A stretch of DNA of 64,000 bases from Micromonospora chersina (GCF_900091475.1 NZ_FMIB01000002.1:5332001-5396000), one strand, 5' to 3'; positions 35,915 to 45,158 are shown, counted from the stretch's first letter. Program-made: numbers and translations. The notes: generated by a model not told the origin, from the letters alone.

Positions 35915-36967
35915 ATGACCTCATCGACGTTGACGGCGCCGGCGGCGCGGCGGGGCAGCGACTACGCGCGGCTGTCCCGCCGGGTCGCCGCCGCGGGCCT
36001 GTTCGACAGGCGACCCGGCCGGTACGCGGCCCGGATCGGGATCACCCTGGGCGCCTTCCTGGCCGGCTGGGCCGTGGTGGTGGCGGTGGGCGACTCCTGG
36101 TGGCAGCTGCCGCTGGCGGCGCTCATGGCGGTGGCCACCACCCAGGTGGCGTTCCTCGGGCACGACGCCGGCCACCGGCAGATGTTCCGCCGGCGCGGCC
36201 CCAGTGAGGTCGCCGGCCTGGTCGCCGGGAACCTCGCGGTCGGGCTGAGCTACGGCTGGTGGGTGGACAAGCACAACCGGCACCACGCCAACCCCAACCA
36301 CGCCGACGAGGACCCCGACGTGGGGGCGGGCGCGCTGGTCTGGACGTACGAGCAGGCGACGGCGACCCGGGGCCTGAGCCGGTGGATGGCCCGGCGGCAG
36401 GCGTGGCTGTTCTTCCCGCTGCTGCTGCTGGAGGGGCTGGCGCTGCACGTGGCCAGCGTGCGGGCGCTGGTCGGCCGGGAGCCGGACGGCCGGTGGCGCA
36501 CCCCGGTCCGGCACCGCGCCGTGGAGGGGCTGCTGCTCGCGGCGCACGCGGTCGGCTACCTCGGCCTGCTGTTCGCCGTGATGTCGCCCGGCCGGGCGCT
36601 GCTCTTCGCGGCCGTCCACCAGGGGCTGTGGGGCCTCTACATGGGTTGTGCCTTCGCCCCGAACCACAAGGGGATGCCGATGCCCACCGCCGAGGACGAC
36701 CTCGACTTCCTGCGCAAGCAGGTGCTCACCTCGCGCAACGTGCGTGGCGGGCGGTTCGTCGACGTGGCGCTGGGCGCGCTCAACTACCAGATCGAGCACC
36801 ACCTCTTCCCGAACATGCCCCGGGCCAACCTGCGGCGGGCCCGGCCGATCGTCCGCGCCTACTGCGCCGAGCAGGGCATCCCGTACGTGGAGACCGGCCT
36901 GTTCGAGTCGTACCGGCAGGCGCTCGCGCACCTGCACGAGGTGGGCCGCCCGCTGCGTCGGGGTTGA
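35915..36967 (+). CDS. membrane fatty-acid desaturase
   Basis: 350 residues with the three histidine boxes of acyl-lipid desaturases: HDAGHRQ (about 86), HNRHHANP (about 123) and QIEHHLFPNMP (about 289). Four hydrophobic helices are grouped in two pairs. It would introduce a double bond into membrane acyl chains using a diiron centre, with a separate electron donor not encoded here. The ATG at 35915 follows GGAGCGGGGATCGG. A paired direct repeat upstream suggests regulated expression, perhaps by temperature or lipid state. Confidence 0.93.
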   Translation: MTSSTLTAPAARRGSDYARLSRRVAAAGLFDRRPGRYAARIGITLGAFLAGWAVVVAVGDSWWQLPLAALMAVATTQVAFLGHDAGHRQMFRRRGPSEVAGLVAGNLAVGLSYGWWVDKHNRHHANPNHADEDPDVGAGALVWTYEQATATRGLSRWMARRQAWLFFPLLLLEGLALHVASVRALVGREPDGRWRTPVRHRAVEGLLLAAHAVGYLGLLFAVMSPGRALLFAAVHQGLWGLYMGCAFAPNHKGMPMPTAEDDLDFLRKQVLTSRNVRGGRFVDVALGALNYQIEHHLFPNMPRANLRRARPIVRAYCAEQGIPYVETGLFESYRQALAHLHEVGRPLRRG

Positions 36968-37030
36968 GCCCGGCGAGCGGCGGGGGTCGATGGCCGGCGT
37001 GCGTCGAGCTGCGCCGGTCGGCCCTGCCGG

Positions 37031-37036
37031 TAGGGT
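37031..37036 (+). promoter_or_regulatory. -10 box of leaderless promoter
   Basis: TAGGGT lies six bases before the ATG at 37043, the spacing expected of a leaderless actinobacterial transcript. Confidence 0.55.
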
Positions 37037-37042
37037 CGTCGC

Positions 37043-37138
37043 ATGGCAGACCTGCTCACCGCGACGGCGGTGCGAGCCGAGGCGGGGCGGCCGGCCCCGA
37101 CCCGGCGGACCGACGACACCGTCCGGAGCGCGGCATGA
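37043..37138 (+). CDS. 31-residue ORF translationally coupled to the FHA gene
   Basis: It encodes MADLLTATAVRAEAGRPAPT and then RRTDDTVRSAA. Its stop overlaps the ATG of the FHA gene (ATGA), and it starts six bases after TAGGGT. It could be a leader that allows a leaderless message to deliver ribosomes to the FHA start, or a small functional peptide. No family is recognised. Confidence 0.5.
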   Translation: MADLLTATAVRAEAGRPAPTRRTDDTVRSAA

Positions 37139-38283
37139 GATTCGAGATCAGCAAGGTGCTCGACGCGATCGAGGGTCGGGTGTGCACCGATCCCTCGCTG
37201 GCCCGGGCGGTGGTCGACCTGGCCGAGGTGATCCGCTGGCAGGACCTGGACGGCGGGCGGCCGGCCAGCCTGCTGCGGCTCGGCATGGTGATCGACGCGC
37301 TGTCCCGGCAGTTGGAGGAGGACAGCGTCCCGGTCTACGCGATCGTGCACCGGGCCCTGCTCTCCGACGCGGACCTGACCTCCAACGAGCGGATGGTGGT
37401 CCGGCGCTGGGCCGACGACGGGTTGGTCGAGGTGCTCGACCAGCCGGGGGACCGGATGCTGGAGGTGGCCGACCTGCTCGGCCTGCCGGTGCTCAGCCGG
37501 GTCCGGTTCGACGGGCTGGGCGGCCGCTGGCCGTGGCTCGGCCAGGCCGGCCGGGTGCTCGCCCCGGTGCCCGGCGCCGGCGGCCCGGTCTTCATCGCGC
37601 ACGTCGGCGGCGGGCAGACCCCGGCCTCCGGCAGCCGCTCGCCGGCCGGCGCGAAACTGCTCGCCCGGCAGTGGCGCTGCCCCGAGCCGGGCTGCGCGCT
37701 GTTCGGCGGCGGTGGGGGCGGAGGCGCCTTCGCCGACCTGGCCCGGGTGGACCGCGCCCCGGCCGGGCAGCCGCCACCCACGCTGCGCAACGGCGTGCCC
37801 AGCTGCCCCCGGCACGGCACCCGGCTCGGCGACGCCGGGCCGCGGCCGCGTACCGCGGTGCTGGCCGTGCGGATCGGCGGGCTGGTCCGGCGGCGGTTCG
37901 TGCTCACCGAGACCCAGCCGGTGCTGGTCGGGCGGGCGCCGGACGCGAACGGCGGCGTCGTGCTCGGCCAGTGGCTCAACGACGAGGCGCGGCGCTGGAT
38001 CAGCCGCAACCACGTCCGGTTCGAACTGCGGGTGGGCGAGGTGATCGTGACCGACACCAGCACCAACGGCTCGGGTGTGCGGCCGGGCGGCTCGATGGCC
38101 GAGCCGGACCGGATCCCGCTGGCCCCGCAGCAGTCCCGGGTGCTGGGCGACGGCGACCTCGTCGAGCTCTACCCGGGCGTGCAGATCGGCCGCGCCGACG
38201 AGGTGACAAGCGACGCGAAGTTCAGCCCGACCTCGGTGATGGCCGAGGCGCCGACCATGGCGATGCGGCTGCCGCGTCCCTGA
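37135..38283 (+). CDS. FHA-domain protein
   Basis: 382 residues. The N-terminal half (about 1-120) is helical and unrecognised. A central region has two Cys pairs (WRCPEPGCALFG and VPSCPRHGTRLGD) that may bind zinc. The C-terminal FHA domain (about 245-360) shows VLVGRAP, ISRNHVRFEL and DTSTNGSGV, which bind phosphothreonine. It may read out Ser/Thr kinase signalling. It lacks a clear own ribosome site but overlaps the 31-codon ORF by four bases. Confidence 0.88.
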   Translation: MRFEISKVLDAIEGRVCTDPSLARAVVDLAEVIRWQDLDGGRPASLLRLGMVIDALSRQLEEDSVPVYAIVHRALLSDADLTSNERMVVRRWADDGLVEVLDQPGDRMLEVADLLGLPVLSRVRFDGLGGRWPWLGQAGRVLAPVPGAGGPVFIAHVGGGQTPASGSRSPAGAKLLARQWRCPEPGCALFGGGGGGGAFADLARVDRAPAGQPPPTLRNGVPSCPRHGTRLGDAGPRPRTAVLAVRIGGLVRRRFVLTETQPVLVGRAPDANGGVVLGQWLNDEARRWISRNHVRFELRVGEVIVTDTSTNGSGVRPGGSMAEPDRIPLAPQQSRVLGDGDLVELYPGVQIGRADEVTSDAKFSPTSVMAEAPTMAMRLPRP

Positions 38284-38293
38284 CGCGAAACGG

Positions 38294-38330
38294 AAAGGGC
38301 GCCGGGACCGTCGTGGTCCCGGCGCCCTTT
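38294..38330. terminator. bidirectional terminator between FHA and rocD
   Basis: Perfect 16-bp stem, AAAGGGCGCCGGGACC (38294-38309) with 38315-38330, loop GTCGT. The A-run on one side and T-run on the other let it serve both convergent genes. Confidence 0.92.
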
Positions 38331-38344
38331 CTCAGGTACGCGGA

Positions 38345-39558
<1,214 letters not shown>

Positions 39559-39562
<4 letters not shown>

Positions 39563-40380
39563 TTGATTGCCTTTCCCTGACGGAGTCGCAACGTGCAGCA
39601 CTTCGGTCCGCCGCCGGCCTTGCGCAGCTCGGACAGGTCGACACCGATGGTCTCGTAGCCCCGGTCGCGCAGCTTCGCGGCCAGGTCGGTGGCCTGCGCG
39701 GGCAGCACCACGTGGCGCCCGTCGCTGACCGCGTTCAGCCCCAGCACCTCGGCGTCGGCCATGGTGGCGTGGACCGCGTCCGGGAAGAGCCGGCGCAGCA
39801 CCGCCCGGCTGCCCGGGGAGAACGCCTCGGGCAGGTACGCCACGGTCCGCTCGTCGAGCACGGTGAGCGCGGTGTCCAGGTGGTAGAAGCGCGCGTCGAC
39901 AAGCTGCATGGTGATCACCGGGTAGCCGAAGACCTCCTGGAGCTGCGCGTGCGAGGCGTGCGCGGTGCGGAACCCGGTGCCGGCGAGCAGGTGGTCGCCG
40001 ACCAGCAGGACGTCGCCCTCACCCTCGTTGACGTGCTTCGGGTCGTACATCTCGAAGCCGGCGGCCTCGAACCAGGCCCGGTAGGCGGGCGCCTCGTCGG
40101 CGCGCTGCGGGTCGCGGAACTGCACGGCCATGGCCTTGCCGTCGATCACCGTGCCGCCGTTGGCCGCGAAGACCATGTCCGGCAGGCCGGCGACCGGGTC
40201 GATCAGCTCGACCTCGTGGCCCAGGTCGAGGTAGGTCTGGCGCAGCTGCTCCCACTGCCGGATCGCCAGGTCGGCGTCGACCGGGGCGGTGGGGTCCATC
40301 CACGGGTTGATCGCGTAGTCGACGGCGAAGTACGTCGGCCGGCACATCAGAAAGCGCTGGCGGGTGGCGTCCATCGTCAT
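39559..40380 (-). CDS. dimethylargininase / arginine-deiminase-superfamily hydrolase
   Basis: 273 residues from the ATG at 40380 (GGAG 7 bases upstream). Guanidino-group-modifying fold: FLMCRPTYFAVDYAINPWM at the N-terminus, DMVFAANGGTV, NEGEGDVLLVG, catalytic His in FYHLDTALTVL and Cys in GGGPKCCTL near the end. Homologues are annotated as N(omega)-dimethylarginine dimethylaminohydrolase (ddaH), but the coupled rocD suggests it supplies ornithine or citrulline from arginine. The same gene pair occurs in mycobacteria. Repeated GTTGCGT boxes lie upstream. Confidence 0.85.
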
Positions 40381-40483
40381 GTCGTGCTCCCAGGGGTCGG
40401 GCGCGCCCGGCCACCGTCGGCCCACGGGCTGGCGCCGTGGTCCAACGGTATGCGGCCCGGGCCGGCGACATCCACCGCGAGAA

Positions 40484-40548
40484 GTTGCGTACAACGACGG
40501 ATCGTTGCGTCTGGTCCAGCTCTCCCGGCGGATCGTTGCGTGCACGCA
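40484..40548. promoter_or_regulatory. repeated GTTGCGT boxes upstream of ddaH-rocD
   Basis: GTTGCGT at 40484, 40504 and 40535; the last two lie in a 13-bp direct repeat CGGATCGTTGCGT (40498-40510 and 40529-40541, period 31). The last overlaps a perfect palindrome TGCGTGCACGCA (40537-40548). Likely operator sites of an amino-acid-responsive (Lrp/AsnC-like) regulator. Confidence 0.55.
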
Positions 40549-40549
40549 C

Positions 40550-41188
40550 TCAGCCGCGCTCGACCCCCAGGTGCACCCGCCGGTGCCCCGGCCGTTCGAT
40601 CTCGTCGAGCAGGGCCAGCGCCAGGTCGGCGTACGTGATCCGACTCGCGGCCCGGGCCGGGGCGAACCGGTACCGGCCCGCGGGCGTCCCGCCGTGGTCG
40701 AAGTCACCCGCCGGGCTGAGCACCAGCCAGTCGACGTCCGACCCCTCCCGGCGCAGCACCTCGGTTCCGGCCGCGTGGCCCAGGTAGAAGTCCCGGTACT
40801 CGGACGGGTAGTCCGGCGTGTCCATGAGCGGCACGCCGTCCGCCGTCGTGAGCACCGAGGCCAGCCCGACCACCACCAGCCGGCCGACGCCGGCCCGACG
40901 CGACCCGGCGAGGGTGGCCCGGGCCGCCGCCGGGAAGAAGACGGCCGGCGGCGCGGCCAGGTCGGCGGCGGCGTGCACCGCCGCGTAGTGCCCGGCCATC
41001 AGGCCCGCGACCCGCTCGGCGTCGGTGACGTCGCCGGCGGTCACCCGCACCCCGCTGTCGGCCGCCAGATCGGGGTGGCGGGCCGGGTCGCGGAGCACGG
41101 CGGTCACCTCGTGGCCCCGGTCGCGCGCCGCCTCCACGGTTGCCCGGCCGGCCCGGCCGCCGGCCCCGAAGACGATGATCCTGCCCAT
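40550..41188 (-). CDS. NAD(P)-binding oxidoreductase (atypical SDR / NmrA-like)
   Basis: 212 residues. N-terminal nucleotide motif RIIVFGAGGRAGRATVEAA; then VTAGDVTD, RLVVVGLASVL and WLVLSPAGDF. No YxxxK catalytic pair is evident, so it belongs to the atypical, NAD(P)H-binding branch used as redox sensors or isomerases. It diverges from an HxlR-type regulator whose promoter region carries an inverted repeat, so redox- or aldehyde-responsive control is plausible. Confidence 0.85.
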   Translation of the reverse strand: MGRIIVFGAGGRAGRATVEAARDRGHEVTAVLRDPARHPDLAADSGVRVTAGDVTDAERVAGLMAGHYAAVHAAADLAAPPAVFFPAAARATLAGSRRAGVGRLVVVGLASVLTTADGVPLMDTPDYPSEYRDFYLGHAAGTEVLRREGSDVDWLVLSPAGDFDHGGTPAGRYRFAPARAASRITYADLALALLDEIERPGHRRVHLGVERG

Positions 41189-41246
41189 CGACGTACCTCT
41201 TCTCGTCGCGCGGGCCGGCGGGGTCGCCGGCCGTCCGCGCGGACGC

Positions 41247-41275
41247 TATCCGGCGGCCCGGTTTCCACCCGGATA
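41247..41275. promoter_or_regulatory. inverted repeat between oxidoreductase and HxlR gene
   Basis: TATCCGG (41247-41253) and CCGGATA (41269-41275) are perfect 7-bp arms, centres 22 bases apart. They sit just before the HxlR -10 box TACGGT (41281-41286), which is six bases from the ATG, another leaderless arrangement. Confidence 0.5.
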
Positions 41276-41292
41276 CCGACTACGGTGGGCGG

Positions 41293-41655
41293 ATGGCCGT
41301 GCCGCTGGACCCGGAGATGTTCGACGAGCTCTGCCCCTCGGACCTGTCGCCGATCCGGTTCGGGGACAAGTGGGCCGGCATGGTGGTCCGCTGCCTGGAG
41401 GGCGGGCCCCGCCGCTTCTCCGAGCTGCGGGTGCCGCTGCGCGGCGTCACCGCCAAGGTGCTGACCCGGTCACTGCGCCGGCTCGAGGCCGACGGGCTGG
41501 TCCGGCGGAGCGTGCTCGCCGGGCGGGTCGAGTACGCCCTCACCCCGCTGGGACGCAGCCTGCTCGGCCCCATGGAGGTCGCCTGCGCCTGGGCCCGGGA
41601 GCACTGGGAGGAGTTGCTCGACGCCCGCGAGGGCATGGCCACGGCCGCCGACTGA
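41293..41655 (+). CDS. HxlR-family winged-helix regulator
   Basis: 120 residues. The fold pattern FGDKWAGMVVRCLEGGPRRF followed by LRVPLRGVTAKVLTRSLRRL, EADGLVRR and VEYALTPLGRSL is diagnostic for HxlR/MarR-like DUF24 regulators. A Cys (residue 14) lies at the usual redox/aldehyde-sensing position near the N-terminus, but the flanking CPV motif is altered to CPSD. It starts six bases after TACGGT and likely controls the divergent oxidoreductase. Confidence 0.9.
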   Translation: MAVPLDPEMFDELCPSDLSPIRFGDKWAGMVVRCLEGGPRRFSELRVPLRGVTAKVLTRSLRRLEADGLVRRSVLAGRVEYALTPLGRSLLGPMEVACAWAREHWEELLDAREGMATAAD

Positions 41656-41667
41656 CCCCGGACGTAC

Positions 41668-41696
41668 TTCGGGGGCGGCGAACCGCCGCCCCCGAA
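41668..41696. terminator. terminator between convergent HxlR and membrane-protein genes
   Basis: TTCGGGGGCGGC (41668-41679) pairs perfectly with GCCGCCCCCGAA (41685-41696), loop of five. Confidence 0.85.
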
Positions 41697-41773
41697 AGAG
41701 GTGTGCCCGGCTGGTGAACCACCAGAGCTGATCGGGCGTGCCGGCGCTGCGCCGGCGACCGGGAAACTGCCCG

Positions 41774-42481
41774 TCAGAAGAGATCCGCAAACTGTGAGTC
41801 GAGCCACTCCCGGAACCGGCCCACCCACTCGCCGTCGGTGGTCGGCCAGTCGAACTGGCCGGTCATGGCCACGATGCCGAGCACCACGGCGGCGATGCCG
41901 ACGATCACGCCGATCAGCGCGTCGGTCTTGCCGGCCACGTGCCGGCGGCGGGTGGCGATCAGGCCGAGCACGGCCAGCACCGCGCCGACCGCGCCGAGGC
42001 CGATGCCGTAGCCGGCGAGGGTGCCGGAGAGCACGAAGAGCGCGCCGACCACCGAGACGATCAGGCCGAGGGTGGCGAGCAGGCTGGCCCGGGGCCGCTT
42101 CGTGGTGACCGGCTCGACCCGCTCCACCGCCGGGTCCCGGTCGACGGGCCGGTCCGGCCGGCCGTCGTGGTCCAGGTCGACGGTGCGCTCCAGGTCCGGG
42201 TCGACGGTCGTGCGGGTGCGCCGGCCGTCCGGGCCGGTCGAGCGGACGGTGGCGGCCCGGTCCGCCGCGGCCCGGTCCGTCGCGCGCCGCTCCGCGTCGG
42301 TGGCGCGCTCGTCGTCGGTCGCCGTGGCGGCACTCCGGTACGTGGTCCGCTCCTCGTCGCGGTCGGTCACCACCGGCCGGCCGTCCACCCGGTCGCGGAC
42401 GCGGTCGCGCTCGTCGACCACCCCGTCGCCGTTCACGTCTTCGGTACGCGCCGGACCGTTCCGGCGGGACAGAATCTTCAC
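41774..42481 (-). CDS. membrane protein with EF-hand-like Asp-rich region
   Basis: 235 residues from a GTG at 42481 with GGAGG 7 bases upstream. The N-terminal 125 residues are extremely rich in Asp, Arg and Thr and contain two EF-hand-like loops, DVNGDGVVDERD and DLDHDGRPDRPVD. The C-terminal part has three transmembrane helices (LLATLGLIVSVVGALFVLSG, IGLGAVGAVLAVLGLIA, ALIGVIVGIAAVVLGIVAM) and a short polar tail. Family unknown. The hydrophilic part may bind calcium, but the loops could also be low-complexity chance. Confidence 0.78.
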   Translation of the reverse strand: MKILSRRNGPARTEDVNGDGVVDERDRVRDRVDGRPVVTDRDEERTTYRSAATATDDERATDAERRATDRAAADRAATVRSTGPDGRRTRTTVDPDLERTVDLDHDGRPDRPVDRDPAVERVEPVTTKRPRASLLATLGLIVSVVGALFVLSGTLAGYGIGLGAVGAVLAVLGLIATRRRHVAGKTDALIGVIVGIAAVVLGIVAMTGQFDWPTTDGEWVGRFREWLDSQFADLF

Positions 42482-42619
42482 TTCGACACCTCCTGAACTC
42501 CGGCGCGGAGACCGCGCATGACAGTGGGGAGGTACCCCGACCCGGACCTGTCGACACCCGTCGACGCCCGCCCCGCTCCTGGTCGGCGCCGTCCCGGCCA
42601 ACGGGCTACCGTTGCCGTC

Positions 42620-43429
42620 GTGCCAGAGGGACACACGATCCACCGCCTGGCGGCCCGGCACGCCGAGCTGTTCGCCGGCGACAAGGTGCACGCCGCCAGC
42701 CCGCAGGGCCGCTTCGTCGAGGGCGCGGCCCGGCTCACCGGCACCGTTCTGGACGGCACCGAGGCGTACGGCAAGCACCTGCTGCACCACTACGCCGGCG
42801 AGCTGACCCTGCACCTCCACCTCGGGCTCTACGGCAAGGTCACCGACGGCCCGGGGGAGCCGCCGCCACCGGTCGGGCAGATCCGGCTGCGGCTCAGCAG
42901 TGACCGGCACTGGCTGGACCTGCGCGGGCCGACCGCGTGCGAGCTGCTCACCCCGCCCGAGGTGGCCGCGCTGCGCGACCGGCTCGGCCCCGACCCGCTG
43001 CGCGCCGACGCCGACCCCGACCGGGCGTACGCCCGGATCCGGCGCAGCGCCACCCCGCTGGCCGCCCTGCTGCTGGACCAGTCCGTGGTGGCCGGCACCG
43101 GCCTGATCTTCGTGGTGGAGGCGCTGTTCCGGGCCGGGCTGCCGCCGCTGCTGCCCGGGCGGGAGCTCACCCCGGCCGGCTGGGCGGAACTCTGGGCCGA
43201 CCTGGTGGCGCTGATGACCGTCGCCGTCGAGCGGGGCCGGATCGACACCGTGCGGGACGGCCACCTGCCGGAGGCCATGGGCCGGCCGCCGCGGGTCGAC
43301 CGGCACGGCGGCGAGGTGTACGTCTACCGCCGCCCCGGCGCGCCCTGCCACGTCTGCGGCACCGAGGTCAGCCGCGGGGAGCTGGCCGGCCGCAACCTCT
43401 ACTGGTGCGCCACCTGCCAGTCCCGCTGA
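42620..43429 (+). CDS. nei: Fpg/Nei-family DNA glycosylase (endonuclease VIII-like)
   Basis: 269 residues from GTG. After Met removal the N-terminus is PEGHTIHR, giving the catalytic Pro and Glu of Fpg/Nei enzymes (PEGHT is Nei-type). The H2TH region shows LLDQSVVAGTGLIFVVE (about 152) and the C-terminal zinc finger CHVCGTEVSRGELAGRNLYW then CATC. It excises oxidised pyrimidines in base-excision repair. TACCGT lies 7 bases upstream of the GTG, so it is probably leaderless. It is divergent from the EF-hand-like membrane protein. Confidence 0.93.
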   Translation: MPEGHTIHRLAARHAELFAGDKVHAASPQGRFVEGAARLTGTVLDGTEAYGKHLLHHYAGELTLHLHLGLYGKVTDGPGEPPPPVGQIRLRLSSDRHWLDLRGPTACELLTPPEVAALRDRLGPDPLRADADPDRAYARIRRSATPLAALLLDQSVVAGTGLIFVVEALFRAGLPPLLPGRELTPAGWAELWADLVALMTVAVERGRIDTVRDGHLPEAMGRPPRVDRHGGEVYVYRRPGAPCHVCGTEVSRGELAGRNLYWCATCQSR

Positions 43430-43494
43430 CCGGCCCGGCACGCCCTCGGTGGTGAACCGGCCGCCGAGCGCGGCCCGGCCAGCCGACGGCCCGG

Positions 43495-44334
43495 TCAGCC
43501 GACGGCGCGGAGGGCGCCGTGGCGGTGGTGCCGGAGCCGCTCGACGGCCTGGGCGGTGGCCTCGTCGGCGGGCAGCAGGACGACCAGTTCCTGCGCGTCG
43601 GTGCTCGGCAGTTCCAGCTTCTCCCGGTGCCAGCGCAGCTCGCCCACGGCGGGATGGTCGAGCCGGAGCGGGACCTGTGGCGGCGGCAGGTGCCGTTGGA
43701 GCCGCCGGGTGAACTCCGGCCCGGCGACGGGAGCTAGCTGGACCCTGAACCACTCCGAGCTTTCCGCGGAGGGCCCGAGCCACAGGTCGAATGCCTGCTC
43801 GTCGGCGACCCGGTCCCAGTCGGGGAACACGCTCCGCGCCCGCGGATCGGTGAACACGTAGCGGGTCAGGTTCGGCTCGTCGGCGTCGAGCAGCCCGATG
43901 CCGCCCATGACCAGCTCGAACCCGCTCGTGTGGGCGAGCACGTCGCCGAGCCGGTTGGTGACGAACGCGACCCCCGGTTCGAGCAGCCGGAGGGTCTCCC
44001 GCACGGTGGGCCGGACCTCGCGGTTCGGCGGGGCCGGCGGCCGGTGCCCGGGGCAGCCCCCACCGGTGATCTTCGCGAGGTAGCGGAGGTGTTCGCGTTC
44101 CCCGGCGTCGAGGCTCAGGCCGTCCGCGAGGGCGTGCAGGACCGAGTGCGAGGGGTTGCGGTCCCGGCCCTGCTCGATGCGGGTCAGGTATTCGACGCTG
44201 ATCCCCGAGCGGGTGGCCACCTCCGCACGGCTCAGGCCTGGGGAGCGGCGCCGGCCCCGGTCGGGCAGGCCGAAGGACTCCGGCTGGAGGCTGTCGCGCT
44301 TGGCGCGGACGAAGTCACCCAGTGGCGTACCCAT
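43495..44334 (-). CDS. XRE-family regulator with MmyB-like ligand domain
   Basis: 279 residues. The helix-turn-helix (about 8-75) shows FVRAKRDSL, GRRRSPGLSRAEVATRSGIS and VEYLTRIEQGRDRNPS. The C-terminal domain (about 100-270) follows the MmyB PAS-like pattern with FVTNRLGDVLAHTSGFELVM, PNLTRYVFTDPRAR and LDHPAVGELRWHREKLELPS. It is divergent from an NADPH-dependent FMN reductase gene and probably represses it, as many such regulators control neighbouring oxidoreductases. Confidence 0.92.
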   Translation of the reverse strand: MGTPLGDFVRAKRDSLQPESFGLPDRGRRRSPGLSRAEVATRSGISVEYLTRIEQGRDRNPSHSVLHALADGLSLDAGEREHLRYLAKITGGGCPGHRPPAPPNREVRPTVRETLRLLEPGVAFVTNRLGDVLAHTSGFELVMGGIGLLDADEPNLTRYVFTDPRARSVFPDWDRVADEQAFDLWLGPSAESSEWFRVQLAPVAGPEFTRRLQRHLPPPQVPLRLDHPAVGELRWHREKLELPSTDAQELVVLLPADEATAQAVERLRHHRHGALRAVG

Positions 44335-44375
44335 GGGTCGAAGTCTAGGGCGGGTTCCGGCCGCCCCGGCCGGCG

Positions 44376-44397
44376 TAGCGTGGCCCTGCGGGGGCCA
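44376..44397. promoter_or_regulatory. promoter/operator between XRE and FMN reductase genes
   Basis: A -10-like TAGCGT (44376-44381) is overlapped by the inverted repeat TGGCCC-N5-GGGCCA (44381-44397). It is suited to repression by the divergently encoded XRE protein. Confidence 0.4.
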
Positions 44398-44447
44398 GCC
44401 TCGGTGCGGTCTGGTTGCCGCCGTCGCGGCGGCGGACCGTGGAGCCC

Positions 44448-45041
44448 ATGAACGAGAAGCACAAGTTGGTCATCGTCATCGGAAGCGTCCGCGAGGGCCG
44501 GTTCGGGCCGGTCGTCGCGTCCTGGGTCGCCGAGCGGGCGCGCGAGCACGGCGGGTTCGACGTCGACGTCGTCGACCTCGCCGACGTGGAGATCCCGCTC
44601 GCGCTGCCGGCCGAGTCACCGAAGTTCGCGGGTGACGCGTACCCGCGCCCGGCGGCCATGGCGCCGCTCACCGCCCGGCTGACGGACGCGGACGCGTTCA
44701 TCCTGGTCACGCCCGAGTACAACCACAGCTACCCGGCCGCGCTGAAGGCGGCCATCGACTGGCACTTCACCCAGTGGACGGCCAAGCCGGTGGCCTTCGT
44801 GAGCTACGGCGGGGCCGCCGGCGGCCGGCACGCCGTCCTGCACCTGGAGAACGTGCTCACCGAACTGCACGCGGTGACGATCCGCGACGGGCTCGCCTTC
44901 CCGAACTACTTCACGTCGTGGAAGGACGGTCAGCCGCTCGACGCCGCGGCGTCCGGATACGCCAAAACCCTGCTGGACCAGCTCGCCTGGTGGGCCGGCG
45001 CCCTGCGGACGGCTCGCGAGGCGGTCCCGTACCCGGCCTGA
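44448..45041 (+). CDS. NADPH-dependent FMN reductase (quinone reductase-like)
   Basis: 197 residues. Flavodoxin-like fold: LVIVIGSVREGRFGPVVASW (phosphate-binding loop), FILVTPEYNHSYPAALKAAI (the classic PEYN motif) and VAFVSYGGAAGGRHAV. It reduces flavin or quinones in the cytosol. GGAG lies close before the ATG. It is divergent from the XRE regulator, and a hairpin directly after the stop is followed by a 36-bp tandem repeat. Confidence 0.93.
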   Translation: MNEKHKLVIVIGSVREGRFGPVVASWVAERAREHGGFDVDVVDLADVEIPLALPAESPKFAGDAYPRPAAMAPLTARLTDADAFILVTPEYNHSYPAALKAAIDWHFTQWTAKPVAFVSYGGAAGGRHAVLHLENVLTELHAVTIRDGLAFPNYFTSWKDGQPLDAAASGYAKTLLDQLAWWAGALRTAREAVPYPA

Positions 45042-45055
45042 CCGCCGCGTGTCGT

Positions 45056-45086
45056 GGCGTGACCGGCCCCCTGGACCGGTCACGCC
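45056..45086 (+). terminator. terminator hairpin of the FMN reductase gene
   Basis: GGCGTGACCGG (45056-45066) pairs perfectly with CCGGTCACGCC (45076-45086), loop nine. The right arm is the beginning of a tandem repeat. Confidence 0.7.
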
Positions 45087-45158
45087 CGGCCGGCCTGCGA
45101 ATCTCGCTGGACCGGTCACGCCCGGCCGGCCTGCGAATCTCGCTGGACCGGTCACGCC
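45071..45158. repeat. 36-bp tandem repeat, 2.4 identical copies
   Basis: Units at 45071-45106 and 45107-45142 are identical, with a third partial copy (45143-45158). Each starts CTGGACCGGTCACGCC. The stop codon of the following minus-strand gene (45152-45154) lies inside the partial copy. Confidence 0.95.

Noticed and set aside
45071..45158. CRISPR array from 36-bp repeats.
   Set aside because: The units are contiguous without spacers, so it is a plain tandem duplication.
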